Assembly (NCBI RefSeq): GCF_900107635.1
Contig: NZ_FNRD01000006.1
Location: forward strand, 1 to 64,000
Direction of reading: 5' to 3'
Length of the DNA stretch: 64,000 nt
From: Flavobacterium gillisiae
Lineage (GTDB): Bacteria > Bacteroidota > Bacteroidia > Flavobacteriales > Flavobacteriaceae
The notes under the pieces are model-generated. The model was not told the DNA's origin. It was given only the letters and a program-made list of their open reading frames with translations, and did not search any database. Shown here piece by piece: positions 26,259-36,407 of the stretch. The number at the start of each line of letters is the position of its first letter. Position 1 is the first letter of the stretch. Position numbers and translations under genes: made by a program.

Positions 26259-28259
26259 TTATACTTTTATTAAAACTATTTTTTCATTTTGTTTATCAAT
26301 CATTTGTTGAAAGAAGTCTTTTAATACCTCATAAAAATCTGAAGAAACAAGTGACGCATTTATTTCTTCTGTAAAAGAAATCTGTATTATCTTTCCCTCT
26401 GGAAGAATATTAAAAATAAATAGACCTACATTTTCTCCAGTTGCAATTTTAATCGGTTTAGGAACAGATTCGACCAAATAACCTTCTGGAATATTTATAG
26501 TAATCTGATATTTTTTCTGTTTGGGATAACCAAAATAAATAGGCATTTGTCTTTCTTCCTTCACAAAGGGATTTCTACTGTTTGTAAAAAATAATTTGGG
26601 ATTAATAAACATTTTTCCGCCTATTATCTCACAATGATTTCCTGTTACAAATGTGAAAGATTCAATAATGGGTTTATCTAAATTAGCTACATTTTCGATT
26701 TTATAATCACTAATCTGTATTCCGTTTAAACTGTTTTCTAATTTTTCGAGATAACTTTCCTTATTAAATCCCTTGTTATTTTCTCTAAAACTAAATGCGG
26801 GATAATCGCTTTTTTGAATGCGACATTTCCCAGCTATTTTCCCATGCTCATCAACCGATACATATAAAACAGTATTTTCATTTAAGGTTGTTTTTGGCAT
26901 AAGATTGACTTCCTCTGAAGTACCGTCTTTTCTTATTAATCTCCCAAACCTATTTAAAGTATTAAGAGGCATCACATTAGGTGTCGTCTGTTTATTTGTA
27001 GCATCCAAAAGTATTTGTTTGCCATCAATTTCCACTCCAGCAATTACATAATTAAAAATTGTTCGATTAGGAAAAACAGGAACCCCATGTTCAATAGTGC
27101 TTAACAAAACTGGATTAACACTAATTCCCGCTAATTTAAGCATCCTGATTAAGATAAAATTAATCTCGGCTGTATTTCCTGTTTTTTCAACATATGCTTT
27201 TTTAATTCCTTTATCAACGTAATAACCATAGTGATTATTCCAATTCATTTTTTGTTGCACAAATTTAAAAATGACATCCAGTTTCTCTAACTGTGACAAA
27301 TCCGTTTTATGTTGTGCTTCCAGTATAAATCTCAAATCGGTAACAAGATCTATATCGGCATCTAATGCTTGACCAAAATCTTTATTGTCAAAAATTGTCT
27401 TAGCAACTCCTTCCCAGGTGATCGAATAGTCTTTTACTTTTTGATCTGGAAAACGGGTTCTCTCAAGTTCATACTTAATTGAAGAAGTATAATTCCTTAC
27501 ATTGTCAATGTAATTCTCTTCTTTAAGAGCAGGTATGCTTTCAGCAGTATGTATTGAACTTATTTGTTTATATTTTAAGGTACTACTATTGCGATACTGG
27601 TTATCATAACCCTGAAAAGCATCCTCATATTTTTGTTCTGTATTCACTTTCACAAATCCAGTAGCTACAGGCTTATAGATATAAAATTCTGGGATTTCAG
27701 TTTTATACTCGCAGTAATTAACTGGAATACTATATTGCATATTAAAAGCTGGAAAAGTAACTACGTTCTCTGATTTCAAAATGTATTTGAATTCAATAAC
27801 GGATCCTACTTTTACATTTGGCATCGTTATCGAAGCCTCATTCCAATACTCATTTACATTTTTTTTAAAGCTGCCTTCGCTATTTAATTTAGTTTTAACA
27901 ATCTCAGTTCCCTCCAGGTTATAAGTAACTGCGTTTGAAAACTTGACAACATCATCACTCATGCTCTCATAACCTACATAATAAGGCACTTCAAAATTTG
28001 CCCAACTCAACCCTTCTTTTTTATATATTTTAATTCTGATTTGACATTCATGAAGTGCATAAAATCCTTTTTCATAGTCATATTTAAAGATTGTTTTTCC
28101 TGCTTTATATACTATGGCAGCCGCCGCACTAGAATCAATAGGATGTAATTTTTCCTGAAGTTCTTCTAGCGAAACTTTTCCCAGTTCGAATTTCTGGGCA
28201 CTTATCTCCGACATAAAAAGTAAAAGAAACAAAACAATTCCTATCCTAACATCTTTCAT
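26259..28259 (-). CDS. DUF3857/transglutaminase-like exported protein (paralogue A)
   Basis: A 666-residue secreted protein: signal peptide ending ISAQ, then the shared start KFELGKVSLEELQEK. A DUF3857 beta-sandwich (about 50-250), a transglutaminase-like core (about 320-440) and a DUF3858-like beta domain follow. The core has TGNTAEINFIL where active enzymes have GDC, and NYVIAG where they have the catalytic His, so two of three catalytic residues are missing. It ends KQNEKIVLIKV like its neighbours. It is the last of five tandem relatives and probably a structural or binding protein of the cell envelope. Confidence 0.83.
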   Translation of the reverse strand: MKDVRIGIVLFLLLFMSEISAQKFELGKVSLEELQEKLHPIDSSAAAAIVYKAGKTIFKYDYEKGFYALHECQIRIKIYKKEGLSWANFEVPYYVGYESMSDDVVKFSNAVTYNLEGTEIVKTKLNSEGSFKKNVNEYWNEASITMPNVKVGSVIEFKYILKSENVVTFPAFNMQYSIPVNYCEYKTEIPEFYIYKPVATGFVKVNTEQKYEDAFQGYDNQYRNSSTLKYKQISSIHTAESIPALKEENYIDNVRNYTSSIKYELERTRFPDQKVKDYSITWEGVAKTIFDNKDFGQALDADIDLVTDLRFILEAQHKTDLSQLEKLDVIFKFVQQKMNWNNHYGYYVDKGIKKAYVEKTGNTAEINFILIRMLKLAGISVNPVLLSTIEHGVPVFPNRTIFNYVIAGVEIDGKQILLDATNKQTTPNVMPLNTLNRFGRLIRKDGTSEEVNLMPKTTLNENTVLYVSVDEHGKIAGKCRIQKSDYPAFSFRENNKGFNKESYLEKLENSLNGIQISDYKIENVANLDKPIIESFTFVTGNHCEIIGGKMFINPKLFFTNSRNPFVKEERQMPIYFGYPKQKKYQITINIPEGYLVESVPKPIKIATGENVGLFIFNILPEGKIIQISFTEEINASLVSSDFYEVLKDFFQQMIDKQNEKIVLIKV

Positions 28260-28263
28260 CTAT

Positions 28264-30252
28264 CTATACTTTTATTAAAATTATTTTTTCATTTTGCTTA
28301 TCAAGCACCTGCTGAAAGAAGTCTTTTAATACATCATAATAATCAGCTGAAACAATTGCCTTGCTGATCTCCTTTGTTACTGCAATTTGTATTTTATTCC
28401 CAACAGACATAATATTAATTGAAAAAGAGGCGATTCCGTCGACAGTAGAAACCTTAACTGATTCCGGTAGCGATTCTACTTTATATCCAGGAGGGATTTC
28501 TATATTAATATTATATTTCTCTTGTTTTGGAAAACCAAAATAAATTGGCATTTGTCTTTTATTCTCTACAAAAGGATTTTTTGTGTCATTATAAAATAAC
28601 AGTGGAGTTATGTAAATTTTGCCTCCTATTACATCACTATGTTTATTAGACACAAAACTAAAACTTTCGATTATAGAAGACGATAAATTAATATCGTCAT
28701 TTAACTTATAATCATCAATAAGAATTCCTCCTAAACTACTTTCTAATTTCTCAAGATATCTTTCACTTTGCAATGATGATTTTTGCTCTCTAAAATTAAG
28801 TGCCTCGTAATCTGTTTTTTGAATCCTGGCATTCCCAACCATTTTTCCCTGACCATTAATCGAAAGTAAAAGATTGATATTTACATTCGAAACCTTATCT
28901 GGCACCAAATTAATTTCTTTTGAGCTCCCGTCTTTATTAATTAGACGGCCTGTCCAATTTAAATCGGGCAAAGGCAAAATATTTAACGACGCATATTTAT
29001 TAGTTGCATCGAGCAAAATTTGTTTTCCATCAATCTCTACGGCAGCAATAACTGAATTAAAAACTGTTCTATTAGGATAAACTGGAACCCCATTTTCTCT
29101 TGTACTTATTAAAACTGGATCTGCCTTTATACCTGCCTTATTTAGCATTGCGATAAGGATAAAATTTATTTCTGCTACATTTCCAGTTTCATCCTTGTAT
29201 GCTTTTTTAACCCCTTTATCTGTTAGAATACCTTTATATTCATTCCAATTCATTTTATTTTTAACAAATTTAAAAATAACATCTAGTCTCTCGAATTCAC
29301 TGTTGACATTCAATCCTATTCTTTTTAAATCTTCTTCATAATAACCATCTTTATTAAGCTCTCGTCCGAAGCTATTAAAATCAAATATATTCTTGGCTAC
29401 ACCATCCCATGTAATGGAATAATCCTCTACCTTTTCAAATGGGAATCGGGTTCTCTCAAGTTCATGTTGAATAGATGATCTGTAATTTTGTAAATTATCT
29501 ACATATGCTTCTTCTTTTAAAGCGGGTATGTTTTCTGCTTTGTAATTTGACAGTTGATATTTAAAAGGGAAGTCAGATGTTTGATAAAATTTATAAGAAA
29601 ACGATTCTTTTTCATCGACTATTTTGCTTCCTGCATTCACTTTTAGATAGCCCGTAAGTATTGGTTTATAAATAAATACTTCTGGGATGTCGGTATCATA
29701 TTCCGCATAATTTACCGGGATTTCATATTGAAAATCAAAAACTGGAAACTGTACTACATTTTTAGATTTCAACGTATAGTGTATTTCAATTATTGAACCC
29801 ACTTTTACATTTGGCATTGTAATTAACGCTTCGTTCCAATATTTATTAATATCTGTCTTAAGATTACCTTCCGTTCTAAGTTTGGTTGCCTGTATTGTTT
29901 TATTCTCTAGGTTGTATGTCACACAATCAGAAAAACTGACGGCCTCAGGTACTAAATTTTCATCACCTCCACGATAATGCACTTTAAAATCGGCCCATTT
30001 CAGGCCCTCTTTTTTATAGATTTTAATTCTCAATTCGTAATCATGGTAAACAAAAAATCCTGTCCCTATTTCATGGATAAAATAAGTTTTTGCTTTTTTA
30101 TATAAGATAGCAGCTGCGGCAGAGGTATCGACAGGATGTGCTTTTTCTTGAAGTTCCTCTAGGGAAACTTTTCCCAGTTCGAATTTCTGCGCATTTGCAT
30201 TCAAATAAAATAGCGATACAAATAAAAAAAGGATCAATTGGTTAAATTTCAT
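28264..30252 (-). CDS. DUF3857/transglutaminase-like exported protein (paralogue B)
   Basis: A 662-residue protein with signal peptide ending NANAQ, followed by the same KFELGKVSLEELQEKAHPVDTSAAAAILY start as paralogue A. The transglutaminase-like core reads TGNVAEINFIL and FNSVIAAVE, so the catalytic Cys and His are replaced by Val and Ser. The Asp position is kept (LLDAT). It is separated from paralogues A and C by only 4-5 nt, so the group is surely co-transcribed. A and B are closer to each other than to C and D. Confidence 0.83.
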   Translation of the reverse strand: MKFNQLILFLFVSLFYLNANAQKFELGKVSLEELQEKAHPVDTSAAAAILYKKAKTYFIHEIGTGFFVYHDYELRIKIYKKEGLKWADFKVHYRGGDENLVPEAVSFSDCVTYNLENKTIQATKLRTEGNLKTDINKYWNEALITMPNVKVGSIIEIHYTLKSKNVVQFPVFDFQYEIPVNYAEYDTDIPEVFIYKPILTGYLKVNAGSKIVDEKESFSYKFYQTSDFPFKYQLSNYKAENIPALKEEAYVDNLQNYRSSIQHELERTRFPFEKVEDYSITWDGVAKNIFDFNSFGRELNKDGYYEEDLKRIGLNVNSEFERLDVIFKFVKNKMNWNEYKGILTDKGVKKAYKDETGNVAEINFILIAMLNKAGIKADPVLISTRENGVPVYPNRTVFNSVIAAVEIDGKQILLDATNKYASLNILPLPDLNWTGRLINKDGSSKEINLVPDKVSNVNINLLLSINGQGKMVGNARIQKTDYEALNFREQKSSLQSERYLEKLESSLGGILIDDYKLNDDINLSSSIIESFSFVSNKHSDVIGGKIYITPLLFYNDTKNPFVENKRQMPIYFGFPKQEKYNINIEIPPGYKVESLPESVKVSTVDGIASFSINIMSVGNKIQIAVTKEISKAIVSADYYDVLKDFFQQVLDKQNEKIILIKV

Positions 30253-30257
30253 CGAGG

Positions 30258-32327
30258 CTAGACTTTAATTAAAATAATTTTTTCGTTTTGTTTCTCTATC
30301 ATCCCCTGATAATAGTTTTTCAACATCGAATAATATTCTGACGGGATAATTGCTGTATTTATTTGGTTTATAATCGAGATTTGAATCTGATTTCCTAATA
30401 CATTTGTAATGAAAGTAAAACTACCCAGATCATCCTGCATTGTAATAACCGCGGGAGCCGGAACTTTTTCTATCGCATATCCATCTGGAATTTGAATGTT
30501 CATAGTGTTTTTTTCTGTGAAGGGAAATCCATAATCCACGGGATATTCACGTACTTCTTGCTGAAACGGGTTTTTTTCTCCTACTAGAAATAGCATTGGA
30601 CTTACATACATTTTACCATCTATCACCTCACAAAAACTAGAACCTGTAAAGGAGTATGTTTCCATAACTGGTAATTTGAGCTCCTTTTCATTTTGTCTTG
30701 AATAGCCTCTCACTTCTATTTTTCTATTATCATTCTCTAACTTTTCAAGGTAGCTGTCTTCTGTAACATTATCGACTTTTTCCCTAAAAGTCATTGCATT
30801 ATAATCCGTTTGTTGTTTTCTGAGTTTCCCCGCAATACCACCCTTCTTATCAATCGTGTAATTCATCATAACTGTGGTGCTAGAATTCACTTTAGGCATT
30901 AAATCGACCACATCTGATGTACCATTTTTTCTAATCAAGCATCCTACCCAGTTTAAAGTTCTAAAAGGTAAAACGTTTGGAGTTGAAAATTTATCGGATG
31001 CATCTAATAACACTCTTCCGCTTGGAGTTTCAACTGCAGCAATCACATAATTATAAGCCATACTATTAGGAAACGCCGCAATTCCATTGGATCGTGTACT
31101 CACCAAAACTGGATTTGCCTCTAATCCACCATAACGCAACATCGCCGTTAGCATTAGATTAATTTCTGCTATGTTTCCAGTCTTGTCCTTATAAGCTCTT
31201 TTTACTCCATCACCACAAGAATAGCCATAACTATCATTCCATTTTATGTTTGTCTTTACATAATCATAAATTGCATCTATTTTTTCATTTGGGGTATTCA
31301 AACCGATAAGTAAACTTTTTATATCACCCTCAAAATATCCAGTCTTATTAAGCTCCTCTTTAAAATCGTCAGATTCATAGATCGTTTTTACTACAGATTC
31401 CCAAGTGGGTATATATTGTTTAAAGGAATCACTTGGATAATTAATGACGGATAATTTTTGCTCCAAAACTGACGCGTAATTACTGACGTTATTTGTAAAA
31501 GCATCATCTGCGATAGCAGGTACATTTTCCAAAGTATAATTCGTTTTCACTTCAATATAGTCCGTATTCCCATTTGAGTAAGTTTCCCTTTCAACAGTTC
31601 TTCCACTATGTGAATTTCGCTGTAAGGTTATTGGCTGGTACGTTTTTCTACCATTGGTTACAGTTACTTTTTCCACCATCCATTTAATTGAATTTGTTTT
31701 TTTACTTACTGAAATTTTCGGACTCAAAAATCCCTTTTGACGGGTTTCATATGAGCAAAATTCAGGCAGATGAGTAGTGTATTCTACAAAGTTTACTGGA
31801 ATATTTTCTTGAAAATGAAAATCTCTCAGCGAACTCAAATCATCTGTTTTTACTAAATATTTAAACTCTATAATCGACCCCTCCTTTACATCGGGCATGT
31901 TTATACTTTCAATTTCCAAGTGTTTATTTATGCTTTCTTTATTCTTCCCTTCACTTCTTAATTTTGTTGTTTCTATTTTTCCATCTACAAGGTTGTAAGT
32001 AACCGCATCTGAAAAAACCACACTCTCTTCTATAGACATTCCTTTTTTTAAATCAACAGTTTGGATAGCCCACTTGAAGCCCTCTTTTGTATAAATCTTA
32101 ATTCGCATCTCGACTTCAGTATAAGAAAACCCCTTGTGATTACCAAAATACCCAACGCCTGTAACCCCTTTTTTATATAAAATCGCTGCCACTGCCGCAG
32201 GATCTTTAGGATGAGATTTTTCTTGAAGTTCGGCAACAGAAACTTTCCCTAATTTAAAATCTTGCGCATTTGTTTTTGAAAACAAAAAAAGAAGTAAAAA
32301 AAGAAGTAGTAATTTTTTAAAAAGCAT
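30258..32327 (-). CDS. DUF3857/transglutaminase-like exported protein (paralogue C)
   Basis: A 689-residue exported paralogue, the longest of the set, with the start DFKLGKVSVAELQEKSHPKD. The core has TGNIAEINLML and NYVIAAVE, again without the catalytic Cys and His, and LLDAS at the Asp position. Its last 200 residues are almost identical to paralogue D (for example QIQISIINQINTAIIPSEYY). The region around 150-260 differs and carries an insertion with RNSHSGRTVERETYSNG. This pattern points to recent duplication with divergence of the N-terminal beta domain. Confidence 0.83.
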   Translation of the reverse strand: MLFKKLLLLFLLLFLFSKTNAQDFKLGKVSVAELQEKSHPKDPAAVAAILYKKGVTGVGYFGNHKGFSYTEVEMRIKIYTKEGFKWAIQTVDLKKGMSIEESVVFSDAVTYNLVDGKIETTKLRSEGKNKESINKHLEIESINMPDVKEGSIIEFKYLVKTDDLSSLRDFHFQENIPVNFVEYTTHLPEFCSYETRQKGFLSPKISVSKKTNSIKWMVEKVTVTNGRKTYQPITLQRNSHSGRTVERETYSNGNTDYIEVKTNYTLENVPAIADDAFTNNVSNYASVLEQKLSVINYPSDSFKQYIPTWESVVKTIYESDDFKEELNKTGYFEGDIKSLLIGLNTPNEKIDAIYDYVKTNIKWNDSYGYSCGDGVKRAYKDKTGNIAEINLMLTAMLRYGGLEANPVLVSTRSNGIAAFPNSMAYNYVIAAVETPSGRVLLDASDKFSTPNVLPFRTLNWVGCLIRKNGTSDVVDLMPKVNSSTTVMMNYTIDKKGGIAGKLRKQQTDYNAMTFREKVDNVTEDSYLEKLENDNRKIEVRGYSRQNEKELKLPVMETYSFTGSSFCEVIDGKMYVSPMLFLVGEKNPFQQEVREYPVDYGFPFTEKNTMNIQIPDGYAIEKVPAPAVITMQDDLGSFTFITNVLGNQIQISIINQINTAIIPSEYYSMLKNYYQGMIEKQNEKIILIKV

Positions 32328-32332
32328 TATTA

Positions 32333-34345
32333 TTAGACTTTGGTTAAAATAATTTTTTCGTTTTGCTTGTCTAGCATCCCCTGATAATAGTTTTTCAACA
32401 TCGAATAATATTCTGATGGGATAATTGCTGTATTTATTTGGTTTATTATCGAGATTTGAATCTGGTTTCCTAATACATTTGTAATGAATGTAAAGCTACC
32501 CAGATCATCCTGCATTGTAATAACTGCGGGATCCGGAATTTTCTCTATAGTGTACCCATCTGGAATTTGAATGTTCACAGTATTTTTTTCCGTGAAGGGA
32601 AATCCATAATCTACCGGATATTCACGTACTTCTTGCTGAAACGGGTTTTTTGTCCCTGCTAAAAACAGCATTGGACTTATATATATTTTGTCTCCAATTA
32701 TTTCACAAAGATTTGAACCTGTAAAGGAGTAAGTTTCCATAACTGGTAATTTGAGGTCCTTTTCATTTTGCCTTGAATAGCTTGTCACCTCTATTTTTCT
32801 ATTTTCATTCTCTAACTTTTCAAGGTAGCTGTCTTCTATAATATTATCAACTTTTCTCCTGAAAGTCATTGCATTATAATCTGTTTGCTGTTGCCTAAGT
32901 TTTCCTGTAACTGCACCCCTCTCATCAATACTGTAATTCATCATAACTGTACTATTAGAATTCACTTTAGGCATTAAATCAACCACATCTGATGTACCAT
33001 CCTTTCTAATCAATCTTCCCATCCAGTTTAGAGCTCTAAAAGGCAATACGTTTGGAGTTGAAAATTTATCCGATGCATCTAATAGCATCATTCCTTTTGG
33101 AGTTTCAACTGCAGCAATTACATAATTAAAAGCCGTCCTATTAGGAAACAATGCAATTCCATTGGATCGTGTACTCACCAAAACTGGATTTGCAGTCAAT
33201 CCAGAATAACGTAACATCGCAGTAAGCATAAGGTTAATTTCAGCTATGTTACCAGTCTTGTCCTTATAGGCTTTTTTTACTCCATCATTACAGGAATAGC
33301 CGTAATAATCGTTCCATTTAAGATTAGTCTTTACATAATTATAAATCGCATCAATTTTTTCATATGGGGTTTTCAAACCCGTAAGCAATCTATTTATATC
33401 ATCCTCAAAATAGCCAGTTTTGTTAAGCTCTGCTCCAAAGTCATCATTCTCATAAATTTTTTTTGTAACCGATGGCCAATCTGTGGAATACAACTCAATG
33501 GATGATTTAGGAAATCTAGTCATACTCAACTCATGCGAAATACTTGATGTATAATTATCAATATTATTGACATAAGCTTCCTCTTTCATTGCTGGCAAGT
33601 TCTCCGCTAAATAAGTTGTCATCGTTTCTTGATAATCAGTCTTATCTTGAGAAAAAGTAGTATTACCAACATAACCACTTGCTCTTTCTTTGCTGTTTCT
33701 GACAATAGTTCTCTTATTCTTTTCAGAAGCAACCTTGGGAAAAACATACCCTTTTTGATTCGGGGTATAAACAAAATACTCTGGGATATAAGTTCTGAAT
33801 TCTGAATAATTTACTGGAACGCTACTTTGAAAGCTCCAATCGATTAGTTCGCTAAACCGTGGTGACTTAATGGTATATTCGAACTCTATAACCGAACCTT
33901 CTTTTACATTAGGCATTGTTATCTTCTTACGCCCCCAATATTTATTAATTTGCTCATCAAATTCGCCGTCGTTCTTTAACTTGGTTTTTTCTATTTTATC
34001 TCCTACTAAATTATAGGTTACCGCATCTTTAAAATAAATTTTTTCTTCGCCATTATTTGCTAAATAATAACGTACCGATTGGTTTGCCCAATCATAACCT
34101 TCTTTTTTATAAATTTTGATACGGGTTTGCACTACAGTAATAATTTCAAACCCTTTATCTTCCACATATTCAAATCGAACCTCGCCTTTTTTGAATAATA
34201 TGGCCGCTACTGCCGCAGGATCTTTTGCATGGGATTTTTCTTGAAGTTCGGCAACAGAAACTTTACCCAGTTTAAAGTCTTGTGCATTTACATTCAGACA
34301 AAATGTTGCGACAAATAGAAAAAGGATTAATTGATTTAATTTCAT
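32333..34345 (-). CDS. DUF3857/transglutaminase-like exported protein (paralogue D)
   Basis: A 670-residue exported protein, signal peptide ending NVNAQ. Same domain order as paralogues A-C. The core reads TGNIAEINLML, FNYVIAAVE and LLDASDK: catalytic Cys and His absent, Asp kept. The C-terminal half is nearly identical to paralogue C at the DNA level, while the N-terminal beta domain is distinct (QKGYVFPKVASEK). It lies 5 nt from each neighbour. The function is unknown; an envelope-located binding or assembly protein is the likeliest class. Confidence 0.83.
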   Translation of the reverse strand: MKLNQLILFLFVATFCLNVNAQDFKLGKVSVAELQEKSHAKDPAAVAAILFKKGEVRFEYVEDKGFEIITVVQTRIKIYKKEGYDWANQSVRYYLANNGEEKIYFKDAVTYNLVGDKIEKTKLKNDGEFDEQINKYWGRKKITMPNVKEGSVIEFEYTIKSPRFSELIDWSFQSSVPVNYSEFRTYIPEYFVYTPNQKGYVFPKVASEKNKRTIVRNSKERASGYVGNTTFSQDKTDYQETMTTYLAENLPAMKEEAYVNNIDNYTSSISHELSMTRFPKSSIELYSTDWPSVTKKIYENDDFGAELNKTGYFEDDINRLLTGLKTPYEKIDAIYNYVKTNLKWNDYYGYSCNDGVKKAYKDKTGNIAEINLMLTAMLRYSGLTANPVLVSTRSNGIALFPNRTAFNYVIAAVETPKGMMLLDASDKFSTPNVLPFRALNWMGRLIRKDGTSDVVDLMPKVNSNSTVMMNYSIDERGAVTGKLRQQQTDYNAMTFRRKVDNIIEDSYLEKLENENRKIEVTSYSRQNEKDLKLPVMETYSFTGSNLCEIIGDKIYISPMLFLAGTKNPFQQEVREYPVDYGFPFTEKNTVNIQIPDGYTIEKIPDPAVITMQDDLGSFTFITNVLGNQIQISIINQINTAIIPSEYYSMLKNYYQGMLDKQNEKIILTKV

Positions 34346-34350
34346 GAGGT

Positions 34351-36261
34351 TTAGATTTTGGTTAATATGGTTTTAGCATTATCGTTTCTTGAAACTTGTT
34401 CTATAAAAACTCGGTACTCGTCATATTCTGTATTTGAATACATTCCTTTATTTATAAACAAGCTGCGTTTGTATAGTATAGAACCATTGTCTTTTTTTAT
34501 AAACTCAGTTTTATATGCTCCAAACTTACTTTTTAACTCATAATTATTAGGTAGAAATTCGATCGCAAATTCATGAGGCAATACAATCGTAATTTCATCG
34601 ACATCAGTAAAACCTCTTTGAATTTCAAATGGATTCTTTCGATTTCTAATCCTTTTTACAGTTCCAGTATACTGGTTGTAGGCATTTAAGGCAAACATCA
34701 TTTTACCTCCTGAAATATTCCCATAATTCACAGCGCTAATTTCAGTTCTTTCAGTTAATCTAACGTTCTCCTTGTCATTAGAGAAGGCTGTTTTATTAAT
34801 TTTCAAATTACTTATGTTAGACCAATACTTTTTATAATGTGCTTCTTTTTCTGTGGGCTGAAGATTTTCCAGCATTGCTTTTTGATTGTATTGTGATCCT
34901 TCGGAGATGATTGTTATTTCCCCCAATAAATCGCCTTCTTTCGACAAAGAATAGGTGCCTGAACTTAATTGAGTATTATCCCTGTCTTCATATAATTTAG
35001 TTCGGACGATTTCCCCTCCCTCCGGTTTTATTACCAGAACATTTCTATCATCAGTAAAAGTCCCCTGATAACCAAAAGGATCATCTTGACTTGTACATTC
35101 TAACCAGGTGTATTTATTCCCATTAGGAATTGCTAAAATCATATGATTCCCTTGCATGGATACGAATTCCGATTCAATATCTTTCTTATAACTGTCCCCG
35201 TATAAAATTGTATTATAGGAAGGAACACCTACTGCCTCCAAAAGTGCTTTTGTATAGTTCGTCAAAGCTTTACAGTCCCCATAGCCCAATCTATCAACAT
35301 CATTAGCATACATAGGTTTCCATCCGCCTATTCCTACCTGAATACTAACATATCTTGATTTTTGCTGAACATAGTTATAAATTAATTTTGCTTTTATAAT
35401 AGGGTCCTTTTCCTCCCCAACAAGGGTTCTCATTTTAGCTTTGGTTTCTTCGGATAACACAGTGGTTCCCGATAATATCTCATCAGAGTACCATTGACCA
35501 AACTCCTTCCAAGTTTTGGCAGATCCATCGACATCTTCCAAATGAAATAGTTCTAATGCCATCATTACTTTAGGCAACACAAAACTAAATACGGGACTGT
35601 AGTCTTCTTGTTTTTGAGCTAATATATTACTTGCAGTATAGGACAATTGCGTTGGCGTATCATTTATTTTCTGGATATTGAAATTTTCAAAATTAAATTC
35701 CATTTTTTTAAACCCAAGATTTACAGGACAATCTACATTTAAAACACTTTTTTCTACACTAACAAAAAAGTTAGATACTGGATACCATTGAGGTATAAAA
35801 GCAGTGTTAGAAGTTTCAAGTTTACTTTCATAAACTACCGTAAAAGGATATTGTGTAGGCGTATAATCTAAATAAACATACCGACTGTCAGAAAAAAGGG
35901 TACTGGAACCCACTGCACTTTGATCCTTAAAATCTTTTCTTTTAATTTTTCTTACTTCGTTTCCAAGGCCATCATAAACATATGCTTCGATGTCTTTGAC
36001 AGTAGTTTTCTTATTGTAATTCTCTACGGCGTCAATAGCCGAAAGCCCTTTTTCATTTAAGACTGTAATAACCCTTTTGGTACTGATAGTCATATTTCGT
36101 TGAGAGGAAATAACGATATCAATTTGGTTCAACCTTACGACGGCGTTGGCATTTACTTTTAAGCTGTCAGAAATGAGCAAAATGGAATATTCATTCTTCT
36201 GCGCTTTTAACGAGAAAGTGATACCAACAAAAACAGTTAATAGTAGGATTCTGATTTTCAT
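34351..36261 (-). CDS. DUF3857 protein with intact transglutaminase-type triad
   Basis: I start at the ATG at 36261, directly before a signal peptide (MKIRILLLTVFVGITFSLKAQ); an upstream ATG adds ten residues. In this 636-residue protein the transglutaminase core keeps the catalytic Cys in LGYGDCKALTNY (Cys330) and the His in QGNHMILAIP. An acidic position is in WLECTSQDD. It is thus the only one of the five tandem genes that looks enzymatically active. It is the first of the array, 4-5 nt before paralogue D. It may be a periplasmic peptidase or crosslinking enzyme; substrate unknown. Confidence 0.83.
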   Translation of the reverse strand: MKIRILLLTVFVGITFSLKAQKNEYSILLISDSLKVNANAVVRLNQIDIVISSQRNMTISTKRVITVLNEKGLSAIDAVENYNKKTTVKDIEAYVYDGLGNEVRKIKRKDFKDQSAVGSSTLFSDSRYVYLDYTPTQYPFTVVYESKLETSNTAFIPQWYPVSNFFVSVEKSVLNVDCPVNLGFKKMEFNFENFNIQKINDTPTQLSYTASNILAQKQEDYSPVFSFVLPKVMMALELFHLEDVDGSAKTWKEFGQWYSDEILSGTTVLSEETKAKMRTLVGEEKDPIIKAKLIYNYVQQKSRYVSIQVGIGGWKPMYANDVDRLGYGDCKALTNYTKALLEAVGVPSYNTILYGDSYKKDIESEFVSMQGNHMILAIPNGNKYTWLECTSQDDPFGYQGTFTDDRNVLVIKPEGGEIVRTKLYEDRDNTQLSSGTYSLSKEGDLLGEITIISEGSQYNQKAMLENLQPTEKEAHYKKYWSNISNLKINKTAFSNDKENVRLTERTEISAVNYGNISGGKMMFALNAYNQYTGTVKRIRNRKNPFEIQRGFTDVDEITIVLPHEFAIEFLPNNYELKSKFGAYKTEFIKKDNGSILYKRSLFINKGMYSNTEYDEYRVFIEQVSRNDNAKTILTKI

Positions 36262-36407
36262 GGGGATTTTGGGAGTATAAAAAATTACCAAATAGGCGCA
36301 TTGATAAAGTGAAGTCCGTCAAAGACAGACACTTTATTTTCATTTTTGGATTTTTTTTATTATTCGTGGTTTTCAAAAATAGAGTAAATCTTACAATAAA
36401 CAAGTGA

